From assembly GCA_012729715.1 (NCBI GenBank), contig JAAYCQ010000082.1, positions 1-64,000 of the forward strand: 64,000 nucleotides of DNA. Direction: 5' to 3'. The stretch's first letter is position 1. The number at the start of each line of letters is the position of its first letter. The stretch comes from Syntrophomonadaceae bacterium. Lineage in GTDB: Bacteria > Bacillota > Syntrophomonadia > Syntrophomonadales > Syntrophomonadaceae. The notes under the pieces were generated by a model, which saw only the letters and a program-made list of their open reading frames with translations, was not told where the DNA came from and did no database searches. The position numbers and the translations under genes were made by a program. This document shows positions 1-7,740 of this stretch, piece by piece.

Positions 1-506
1 CAGATATAAGGGGTTACATGCTCTCTTTCCGGCTGTTCTTGAGCATTATAATACACTTCTTGCAGTACTTTGTACGAAAAAACCTCGGTATCCATCCCCC
101 GGGGGTAGGTGCGGGTCAGGGTGTTGGATACGTAATCATATTTATCCCAATTATCTTTGTAATGTTTTATAACTTTGTCCACTACAGTTGGATCTATCAA
201 GGGACAGTCAGAGGTTACCCTTACCACTACATCAGCCCCAAATTTGGTGGCTGCTTCGTAATAACGTGATAATACATCCTCTTCTGAACCACGATAATAT
301 GCTACTCCCAAGCGTTTACAGATTTCAACAATAGGTTGATCTGTATTATTAGTAGTGGTAGCGATAACCAGTTCGTCAGCTTCATTCGTCCTTTTTAACC
401 TCTCAATCTGGTACTCCAATAAAGGTTTGCCTAAAACTTCTTTCATCACTTTTCCGGGCAGGCGGGTGGAAGTCATGCGGGCCTGGTCTATAATTACGGT
501 TTTCAT
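1..506 (-). CDS. SpsF/NeuA-like cytidylyltransferase (spore coat polysaccharide / glycan activation), truncated by the window edge
   Basis: Minus strand from ATG at 504-506 reads MKTVIIDQARMTSTRLPGKVMKEVLGKPLLEYQIERLKR..., typical of cytidylyltransferases. Open to the window edge. ATG overlaps the TGA of the upstream gene (ATGA). Confidence 0.8.
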   Translation of the reverse strand, partial: MKTVIIDQARMTSTRLPGKVMKEVLGKPLLEYQIERLKRTNEADELVIATTTNNTDQPIVEICKRLGVAYYRGSEEDVLSRYYEAATKFGADVVVRVTSDCPLIDPTVVDKVIKHYKDNWDKYDYVSNTLTRTYPRGMDTEVFSYKVLQEVYYNAQEQPEREHVTPYI

Positions 507-2557
507 TTTACTGCCTCCTGGGAAAACGTACTTTCCTCCGGGGAGTTGGCATTATCAACTGCTGGATGATTTCTTTGCAACATCTCCCGGGAGTTACGTA
601 GTGAATTCAGGCATATCGCTGCCAGGTCACCTATCACAGCATACCATTCAGCCTGGCGCAGTATTATTTCTATCCGTGCCATATCTGGGTCTTTATATTT
701 TTCCGGTACAGCTATCATTTCCATTTCAAACTTTATGGCAAATGATTGGAAAACATGGGCGAAGAAAAGCTGGAAAGTATGGTGAAGCTGGCGGCACTTT
801 TCTTTATATTCCATTATTTCACGTTCAATCATCGATAGTTTCTTTATTATTGATTTCATATTCGCACTACCATATAAACAACTTTCCAGTTCATCTTTAT
901 ATTTTTCATAGCTACTTATACCCTGACGGCAATATTCGACTACTTGCTCCAGATCTTTTATAGTATCCGCAGTTAATTTCAGAATTTGCTGAAGATCCTG
1001 TTCAACATTCTGAGGAGTAAAAGCGGTAAGTCTCTCTCTAATGGTTCTCCGGGGGCAGAATTCCTCCTGGATATGTTTAGCTATAGCCTCCTGGAAAGAC
1101 ATTACAGTCGAACTAGTAATATATGCCCCACCTTCGGTAGCATTAATACAGGTGCCGGAATAGTTGAGTAGGTCCATCTCATAGGCTCTAAGGAAGGAAT
1201 ACCACGTAGAAGTAGTTTCTATTGGTTTGCCATCATTTCCGGGCACAGTCAATATTTTTACGCCAGATGAAACTTGTTTTTCTCCATAAGTAGTGCCATA
1301 AGCATGGGTACGCCCATCACGGCTGAAGGCTAGATCCTGACCAATTAGTATTATAGGATCGCAACCTAGAGCCTCAGCCACTTTAAAAGCCATATTTCCG
1401 GCAGATAGCTGAATTTTTAAGATTCCCCGGTCGATACCCAGCCATTTAAAATGGTCAAAATCACGGTAAACTATAACCCGTGGGCCTGGATAAACCTGAT
1501 ATAATTCATTACGGACCACCGGACAGGCAGCTAAGTAAACATCCTCAACTTCTTCCTTATTAAAACCTTCCAGCAATTTAACGGTAGGCATAACCCTCTC
1601 CAGAGATGTCACTAAATGGGGTTTTATCCCCATATCAATAAGTACCCGAAGTGAAGCATCAGCGGCCACAATTACGGCTTTGTTTTCCAGACCCTTGAGC
1701 AAGTGCTTATTTTTGTTTAATGAAGGCCCGGTGGCTACTACTATGGCTGGTTTGCCGGCAAATCTATTATATAACAGGTTGATGCCGGGGTTAGAGATGA
1801 TTTCGTCCAGGTTAGCCAGCATATTTTCAATACCTATAAGTGAATCGTAAGGGTCGTTGCCAAAATGTAATAACTGCTGACTGCCAGCATCTTTTAATAA
1901 CTGTAGTGCTCTAATGTAATAATCCTTGTTTAAACGCAGGGAGGAAGGATGGTATACTGCTTTGATAGCTTTTAAAAAAAAGAAGCGGTTGCTTTCATGA
2001 AGATATTCTCTAAGATTTGTGTATAAATCTCCTTCTTCCAGACCAACAAATAACCGGAGATGGGGATGTCTAATTATCCCTGATAGATCTGTGTTCTCCA
2101 GAGCTGCTTTGAAAACCTCAAGTTCCTTTTCTATTACAAGGATACATACTGTGTTCTGCTTTTCTGACTCATTTTGTACATAATGCCTGAGTTCATAACC
2201 CAAGCCCATTCCCAGGAATACAGCCAGTCGGGCATTTTTTAATTTAAGGGCTTTTATTTGCGCGGCAACGTCTGCAAGTGGGTCATCAATATTATAATAA
2301 TAGAAATTGCCTTCTCTACTATATAGGTTAAGGGTTGCTTGGGATCCAACTCTGGATATTACGAACTTGTTATTTTTAGGTGTTTGTTCAATTTTTGTAG
2401 CTAAACTGGGGTAATGGATTTTTAGAGCCTGCATGTTGGCATGGTAAATACTATTATCCGCATTACGACTATTATCAACCCTGACTAGACGTACAGGTGG
2501 ATTATTATCTATAGTTTTGCTTATTAGTCGGTTCTTTTTTTTGGTTTTTTTACTCAA
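503..2557 (-). CDS. DUF115 / motility accessory factor (Maf)-like protein, probable flagellin glycosylation
   Basis: 684-aa ORF; central region GKPAIVVATGPSLNKNKHLL...AADASLRVLIDMGIKPHLVTSLE is typical of DUF115/Maf. TTG start preceded by AAAAGGAG. Confidence 0.8.
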   Translation of the reverse strand: MSKKTKKKNRLISKTIDNNPPVRLVRVDNSRNADNSIYHANMQALKIHYPSLATKIEQTPKNNKFVISRVGSQATLNLYSREGNFYYYNIDDPLADVAAQIKALKLKNARLAVFLGMGLGYELRHYVQNESEKQNTVCILVIEKELEVFKAALENTDLSGIIRHPHLRLFVGLEEGDLYTNLREYLHESNRFFFLKAIKAVYHPSSLRLNKDYYIRALQLLKDAGSQQLLHFGNDPYDSLIGIENMLANLDEIISNPGINLLYNRFAGKPAIVVATGPSLNKNKHLLKGLENKAVIVAADASLRVLIDMGIKPHLVTSLERVMPTVKLLEGFNKEEVEDVYLAACPVVRNELYQVYPGPRVIVYRDFDHFKWLGIDRGILKIQLSAGNMAFKVAEALGCDPIILIGQDLAFSRDGRTHAYGTTYGEKQVSSGVKILTVPGNDGKPIETTSTWYSFLRAYEMDLLNYSGTCINATEGGAYITSSTVMSFQEAIAKHIQEEFCPRRTIRERLTAFTPQNVEQDLQQILKLTADTIKDLEQVVEYCRQGISSYEKYKDELESCLYGSANMKSIIKKLSMIEREIMEYKEKCRQLHHTFQLFFAHVFQSFAIKFEMEMIAVPEKYKDPDMARIEIILRQAEWYAVIGDLAAICLNSLRNSREMLQRNHPAVDNANSPEESTFSQEAVK

Positions 2558-2579
2558 TTGTAAACTCCTTTTAATGCGA

Positions 2580-2612
2580 AGTGATATATATTATATCGGC
2601 TAAAGCCCAGGA
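2580..2612 (-). promoter_or_regulatory. Putative sigma-28 (SigD/FliA) promoter for the DUF115-spsF operon
   Basis: Minus strand TAAAGACTTCCTGGGCTTTAGCCGATATAA: TAAA - 16 nt - GCCGATAT, upstream of the TTG start at 2557. Confidence 0.6.
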
Positions 2613-2653
2613 AGTCTTTAGCCTGGTGAGTGAGGGGTAAGGTGAAATAAAAA

Positions 2654-2677
2654 CCGGCCCCCCTTGCGAGGACCGGC
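2654..2677 (-). terminator. Rho-independent terminator-like hairpin after the flagellin relic
   Basis: GCCGGTCCTCGCAAGGGGGGCCGG followed by TTTTTATTT on the minus strand; near-duplicate of the terminator at 4395-4417. Confidence 0.6.
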
Positions 2678-2696
2678 TTTTGGTTGGTAGTATTAT

Positions 2697-2890
2697 CCGA
2701 GTAATTGCAGTACGCTCTGCGGTTTGGCATTGGCCTGGGCCAGCATGGCAGTTCCTGCCTGGAGCATGATCTGAGCCTTGGTAAATGCCATCATTTCCTT
2801 GGCGAAGTCAAGGTCACGGATGCGGGACTCGGCTGCCGTCAGGTTCCGGAAGCTACACCCATCTTGGCACGTTCACTGGATACCCACACT
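2697..2890 (-). pseudogene. Flagellin 3'-end relic
   Basis: Close copy of 4436-4676 (3' end of the intact flagellin), with a single-base loss near 2845 and a roughly 40-bp deletion between short CACCC repeats; no N-terminal part. Confidence 0.85.
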
Positions 2891-2903
2891 AACCTGTGGG
2901 TTA
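2882..2903 (-). terminator. Hairpin downstream of the DUF2920-like gene
   Basis: ACCCACA-ctaacc-TGTGGGT immediately downstream of the stop at 2915. Confidence 0.35.
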
Positions 2904-2914
2904 ATATAATATTC

Positions 2915-4105
2915 TTAAACATTTTCAATTTTCACTGTAAGTCCCTGCAATTTATCATAATAAAATACATAATCTGAACTACCACACTTAAACCTATGAG
3001 TTAAATCCAACGAAAAGTCAGTATCCGGATTTGATTTATAGAAATTATGATTTTCCATATCAGCCACATAATCGAATAGTCCTGTTACAGAAACACCCAT
3101 ATCATGCTGTAGATTTTTATATATTCCACCGTTTAAGTCATAGTGAGTAACCCTCTTATAATAGACCTGATTATAGTTCTTCAAAATATCCACACAACGG
3201 TCCTTATCATCTATCGGTGATATGTCATCTTCAACCGATTGAAAAATATAATATCTGCATTCGGAAGATTGGCGATGTTTATCTACGAGTAAACTTCTTA
3301 TCATTTTATGACTATCTGAAAAATACTGTGGAGAGGTTTCATCTTCTATAGTCCAAGGGTTGTTACACCCACAATGAATAATAAACGGATATGGACTTCC
3401 TTCAACTGCAAGTCGCACCAGATAATCAGCTTCATGAACTTCTCCTCCGACAATATGTTTTAAAAGGGCTCTAGAAAAACCAGCTTTATCAATAATAACC
3501 GAGAATGTATTTGGTGCATACTTTCCCATTAATAGTGAGATGTAGCCCCCATATGAAGACCCATATGCCATAATCCTACGGGAATTTATAGGATAACGTT
3601 TTAATATTTCTCCAACCATACACAGATTGTCAATCGCAGGTAATAAGCCCCATGATTGGTATTCATCATTACCGGTTACCAGAGTAGGTTGGCACCTAAT
3701 ATCCAAACTGGTACACCCTTTTTTGAGTACTTCAACAGCGATTGTCGAATAAACATCCATCTTTGTTTGGGCATTTTTAAACGAATCTGGAGATAGGTTT
3801 ATTCCATAAATGCGCCTAATATTATGAAAAAATTCTTCTTTCAAAACCAAATCGGTACCCCTATAAATGCCAAAATAATTTACACCTGCAACTATACAAT
3901 TATATTTATCTGCCAAATATGGTCTCAATTTATTGTTTTGATAATCTGAGTTAGCAAATCCTCCCCATCCGTCACTAAATATAATTAAGCCCGTGTTATC
4001 ATCTATCTTATCTGGAAGATCCAGAAATGCTTCAAGCGTTTTTCTTTTCCAGCCCAACTCTATATCAGGATGAGCTGGAAAACTAAAGTTGCTTTTGTTG
4101 CTCAC
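2915..4105 (-). CDS. DUF2920-like alpha/beta-hydrolase-type protein
   Basis: 396-aa ORF with GSSYGGY nucleophile-elbow-like motif and LIIFSDGWGGFANSDYQNNKLRPYLADKYNCIVAGVNYFGI N-terminus; lies inside the flagellin modification region. Confidence 0.6.
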   Translation of the reverse strand: MSNKSNFSFPAHPDIELGWKRKTLEAFLDLPDKIDDNTGLIIFSDGWGGFANSDYQNNKLRPYLADKYNCIVAGVNYFGIYRGTDLVLKEEFFHNIRRIYGINLSPDSFKNAQTKMDVYSTIAVEVLKKGCTSLDIRCQPTLVTGNDEYQSWGLLPAIDNLCMVGEILKRYPINSRRIMAYGSSYGGYISLLMGKYAPNTFSVIIDKAGFSRALLKHIVGGEVHEADYLVRLAVEGSPYPFIIHCGCNNPWTIEDETSPQYFSDSHKMIRSLLVDKHRQSSECRYYIFQSVEDDISPIDDKDRCVDILKNYNQVYYKRVTHYDLNGGIYKNLQHDMGVSVTGLFDYVADMENHNFYKSNPDTDFSLDLTHRFKCGSSDYVFYYDKLQGLTVKIENV

Positions 4106-4139
4106 TTATTTATGCCAACCTTTCATCTAATCTTTTAAA

Positions 4140-4350
4140 AGCCTAGTTTATGTAGAGGTTTGCCCAGAACTTCCTTTATCAATTTTCCTAGCTGTGGGTG
4201 GAAGTTATTCGGACCTGATCAATAATTACTGTTTTTAGTATTTCACGTTCAATCGCCGCTAGTTGTCGTTTTCTGTTTTTTTACTCAATTGTAAACTCCT
4301 TTTAATGCGAAGTGGTATATATTATATCGGCTAAATCCTAGGAAGTCTTT
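4140..4350 (-). pseudogene. Decayed copy of the DUF115-spsF promoter/start region (with internal deletions)
   Basis: 4275-4350 matches 2543-2610 (promoter, SD, TTG start); about 4240-4262 matches an internal DUF115 stretch near 820-842; 4140-4240 matches the start of the spsF-like gene (about 410-506). Residual ORF is TTG AGT AAA AAA ACA GAA AAC GAC AAC TAG. Confidence 0.75.
4318..4348 (-). promoter_or_regulatory. Duplicated putative sigma-28 promoter
   Basis: Minus strand TAAAGACTTCCTAGGATTTAGCCGATATA, sister of 2580-2612. Confidence 0.5.
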
Positions 4351-4394
4351 AGTCTGATAAGGGGCGAGGAGGACGGGGTAAAGGGAAATAAAAA

Positions 4395-4417
4395 CCGGCC
4401 CCCTTGCGAGGGCCGGC
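4395..4417 (-). terminator. Flagellin terminator
   Basis: GCCGGCCCTCGCAAGGGGGCCGG then TTTTTATTT on the minus strand, directly after the flagellin stop codon. Confidence 0.8.
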
Positions 4418-4431
4418 ATTTGGTTTTAGTA

Positions 4432-7212
4432 TTATCCGAGTAATTGCAGTACGCTCTGCGGCTTGGCATTAGCCTGGGCCAGCATGGCAGTTCCTGCCTG
4501 GAGCATAATCTGAGCCTTGGTAAATGCCATCATTTCCTTGGCGAAGTCGAGGTCGCGGATGCGGGACTCGGCTGCAGTCAGGTTCTCCGAAGCTACACCC
4601 AGGTTGTTGATGGTGTGATCCAACCGGTTTTGGAGAGCACCCATCTTAGAACGTTCACTAGATACACGCTGAATAGCACTGTCTATCTTTGTAATCGAAT
4701 CTGCCGCATGGGCGCGGTCCGTTACCAGGATATTGTTAACACCCAGTGCCCGTGCTCTCATATCACCGATAGAAGCACCAACATCCTGCAAGGGATTGGC
4801 ACCAATCTGGAATACCATGGTATTGTCAGCAATATGGACAAAAGTGGTATCCTTACTAGCAAATCCACCGGTAAGGTCAAAGTTCTTGGTATCAGTGTTC
4901 CAGGCCAGCTTAATACCCGTCATGTTATCAAATTCTACATCGACATTCTGGTGTACTGTTCCTACCAGGAGGTTACCTTCAATTTTAACATCCTTGGCTA
5001 CATAGTTTCCAGTATGAGCATCAGTAACATTAACGGTAAATTGGTTGTTTACAGCAGCCTTGAGATTTGTCAGGCTCAAAGCCTTGATAACATTTTCATC
5101 TCCTACAAAAGCTATTTCGCCAGCATCTCCGGTTACTGCTGAACGTATGACAAAGGTTCCGGCTACAGTTTCAATACCACTGTCTTGCTTGCCACCTTCG
5201 GTTACAAAGGAAACAAATTTATCGCTATGGGTAGCTCCTATGCCGGCAAGTTCAGCCTGACCAAGCTGGTTGGCTATAGCATCATTAAGCTTCTGTACAA
5301 CGCTCTCAATGGTGTCTGTGCCAAATAAAGTAACCTCAGCTTTTTGGCCATTACCCTGTATCAGGGTGAGCTTCTGCGGTTGGTCAATCAGGAAGTTACC
5401 ACTCTTATCCCAGAAGGCTTCGATATCACGTAGTTGGGTTCCTTCTGTGGCTAATTCCCCTACCCCTGAACTCCGATTGAAACTAACAAATGTTCCCCCA
5501 GATGTTGTGTAGTCTTTCAAATCTTTAAATGTCAATGAAATTTCGCTGTGGGTCCACTTACCAGTTTGGTCATCAATAGTGAGATAGTCTACGGTATTGT
5601 TCTTGTTATCAAATTCACCGTTATTTAGATAATAGGTGAAGGCTCTACTAACACTCTTACCGTTTTCGTCGGCAGTCTGGGTTACTGTTACCAGGTCAGT
5701 AGAATTAGCACTAACACCCATTGTTGGAGTAATATTTACAAGGAAGGTATCACCTACAGTGAGATTACTGCTGGCTATATCAAATGCACTAAAGTTTATA
5801 TTTCCTACTGTTAATGATTGAGCGGCTGTAATGTTGATTACTCTTTCGGCTTGATACACGTTACGGGTTCCATCTTTTGCCATTTCATAAGAGGTAATAC
5901 CAAGGGTAACAGTATTGCCGGCTTTCGCCTTAATTTCAAAAACCATCTGCGCATTGGTTTCTACTGAAGTTGCAACTGTAGCTGTTTCAATGAAGGCGAA
6001 GTTAGCGGCTTTGTCATACTGGTAATACCCTGCTACTTCTTTATGACCAGCAACTGTGCCTGAACCAGAAGCCACCGCACCATCGTCGGTTGTTATTTTA
6101 TAACTACCTGCTGGCAAACCAGTTACAGTGAAGTTCTGCAAGCCGGATTGGGCTTCATCTGTACCATTGGTAATACTAGCAGTTACTACACTAGCGGTGT
6201 TTACGGTTATAACTGCTGTACTAGATGAAGCGTAATTAAGGGTCTGACCTATAATCGTTAGGCTTCCTGTTCCATCAGCAGTGCTGGCTACATTTACACT
6301 TGCATTAAGCACAAAGTTGCCTGCAGCACCTTTGGTTAGGGACTGAATCTCAAATGTACCATTTGCACTACCTTTTTGGATAGAAATTCTGTTCTTAAGT
6401 ACACTGTCTGCAGCAACAGCATCGGCTAACTTAAGTGTAAAGGCTGCTGAGGTGGTTGTCGCTCCATCTATTGTTACTTCTACTGAATGGTTTACTCCAT
6501 CCTCAAACTGGAAGTTGAAGGTGTATACATCATTCGCATCATTAGCACCAAAGGTAACAACGGTTCCGATAACTTTGGCCTGGTTATAACCCATATCAAT
6601 ATTGGTGGTGGTCTCACCGTGTTTTACCCGCATGATATCAGTTTTTTGCACCTGGGCTACACCTGGATCAGCGGTAATTTCCAGCTGATAGTTGCCGCCG
6701 CCGGGGGCTTTCTGGCCAAACTGATCTACTACCCGTAGGCCGTCGCGCATGAATACACGGGTGCTAAGCTTATCAGTGGTAGTCAGAGCTGAACTGGTAC
6801 CATCAAGCAGTTTCTTGGTATTAAACTCAGTGGTATTACCGATACGGTCAATTTCAACAATCAACTGGTCAATTTCCTGCTGGATGTTCTGGCGGTCGGA
6901 GGCAGTCAGAGTGTCGTTGGCCGCCTGTACCGACAGTTCGCGCATGCGCTGCAGGATGTCGTGGGTTTCGTTCAGGGCACCTTCAGCGGTCTGAATGAGG
7001 CTGATGCCATCCTGAGCATTGGCTATGGCCTGGTTGAGGCCTCTAATCTGGGCACGCATTTTCTCGGATATGGCCAGCCCGGCAGCATCATCAGCCGCCC
7101 GGTTGATCCTTAAGCCCGAGGAGAGGCGCTCGAGGGATCTGCTCATGGCTCTATCGGTCATGGTGAGGTTGCGATAGGCGTTGAGCGCGGACACGTTGTG
7201 GTTAATAATCAT
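4432..7212 (-). CDS. Flagellin with very large variable central domain (926 aa)
   Basis: Canonical N-terminus [59 protein letters not shown] and C-terminus [53 protein letters not shown]. Confidence 0.97.
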   Translation of the reverse strand: MIINHNVSALNAYRNLTMTDRAMSRSLERLSSGLRINRAADDAAGLAISEKMRAQIRGLNQAIANAQDGISLIQTAEGALNETHDILQRMRELSVQAANDTLTASDRQNIQQEIDQLIVEIDRIGNTTEFNTKKLLDGTSSALTTTDKLSTRVFMRDGLRVVDQFGQKAPGGGNYQLEITADPGVAQVQKTDIMRVKHGETTTNIDMGYNQAKVIGTVVTFGANDANDVYTFNFQFEDGVNHSVEVTIDGATTTSAAFTLKLADAVAADSVLKNRISIQKGSANGTFEIQSLTKGAAGNFVLNASVNVASTADGTGSLTIIGQTLNYASSSTAVITVNTASVVTASITNGTDEAQSGLQNFTVTGLPAGSYKITTDDGAVASGSGTVAGHKEVAGYYQYDKAANFAFIETATVATSVETNAQMVFEIKAKAGNTVTLGITSYEMAKDGTRNVYQAERVINITAAQSLTVGNINFSAFDIASSNLTVGDTFLVNITPTMGVSANSTDLVTVTQTADENGKSVSRAFTYYLNNGEFDNKNNTVDYLTIDDQTGKWTHSEISLTFKDLKDYTTSGGTFVSFNRSSGVGELATEGTQLRDIEAFWDKSGNFLIDQPQKLTLIQGNGQKAEVTLFGTDTIESVVQKLNDAIANQLGQAELAGIGATHSDKFVSFVTEGGKQDSGIETVAGTFVIRSAVTGDAGEIAFVGDENVIKALSLTNLKAAVNNQFTVNVTDAHTGNYVAKDVKIEGNLLVGTVHQNVDVEFDNMTGIKLAWNTDTKNFDLTGGFASKDTTFVHIADNTMVFQIGANPLQDVGASIGDMRARALGVNNILVTDRAHAADSITKIDSAIQRVSSERSKMGALQNRLDHTINNLGVASENLTAAESRIRDLDFAKEMMAFTKAQIMLQAGTAMLAQANAKPQSVLQLLG

Positions 7213-7217
7213 AAACC

Positions 7218-7257
7218 ATTCCTCCTTGAATGTTTATTTAGCCGCTTCCTTGCGGCT
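7218..7257 (-). promoter_or_regulatory. Putative two-site CsrA target in the flagellin leader
   Basis: Minus strand AGCCGC-AAGGAA-GCGGCT (6-bp stem, GGA in loop) about 18 nt upstream of the GGA-containing Shine-Dalgarno AAGGAGGAATGG. Confidence 0.7.
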
Positions 7258-7276
7258 TTTTGGTTGTCGTTCCACA

Positions 7277-7350
7277 TGCAGCGGCCGTCTGCAAGGGGTA
7301 CAGCAACCACCGGGGAGCTCTTTAAGGGAAAAGCTACCTGGTTGTTGCTG
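7277..7350 (-). other. Structured flagellin 5' leader: two further hairpins
   Basis: Stem CAGCAACaACC (7340-7350) / GGTgGTTGCTG (7301-7311), plus TGCAG...CTGCA at 7277-7293. Confidence 0.45.
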
Positions 7351-7533
7351 GAGTTTAATTTACGCGGATCGCGTACCCATAGGGCACACTGATGTAGCGC
7401 TACCGCGCTACCATTAAGGTAGCGGATTATAATAGGATTTACGCGGGTTTTTTTAAAATATTACTTAACCCTGTCTGCCATTTTTATAAGCTGTTGTATG
7501 TGATTGGCAGACATATGGTAATTTATATTTTAT

Positions 7534-7561
7534 GTATCGTCTTTGTTTTAAAATAGGTTTA
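7534..7561 (-). promoter_or_regulatory. Candidate sigma-28 promoter for flagellin
   Basis: Minus strand TAAA-CCTATTTTAAAACAAA-GACGATAC; same 16-nt spacing as the DUF115 promoter but weaker -10. Confidence 0.4.
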
Positions 7562-7717
7562 CAAGTAAAAAATCGCCTTTTGCCTTATTCTCTTTTGTTT
7601 ACTCGGTATCTTGACCTTATACGGGCTTCTTTCCCGATAAGGGTCGGGCAATGCAGTCTAGTGTGGTCGGCCGGGCGAACACATGGGTTCGCCCCTACAG
7701 AATAAACAGCATACCTG

Positions 7718-7737
7718 GCCGAAAACTTATTTTCGGC
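7718..7737. terminator. Hairpin downstream of fliD
   Basis: GCCGAAAA-CTTA-TTTTCGGC perfect 8-bp stem next to the fliD stop at 7741; no long T-run outside the stem. Confidence 0.4.
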
Positions 7738-7740
7738 TTA

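Noticed and set aside
18-963. Plus-strand ORFs (83 aa, 202 aa) in the first kilobase and similar plus-strand ORFs throughout the track
   Set aside because: They are antisense to convincing minus-strand genes, have no recognisable motifs, and are expected shadows of the codon usage.
7261-7360. c-di-GMP-I riboswitch upstream of flagellin
   Set aside because: Looked for the conserved GCAAACC/GAAA/GGGACGCAAAG core by eye and did not find it; only generic stems are present.
7388-7430. GTAGCGCTACCGCGCTACCATTAAGGTAGCGGAT as a transcription factor operator
   Set aside because: It lies within repeat-derived sequence in the flagellin leader, so a specific operator cannot be supported.
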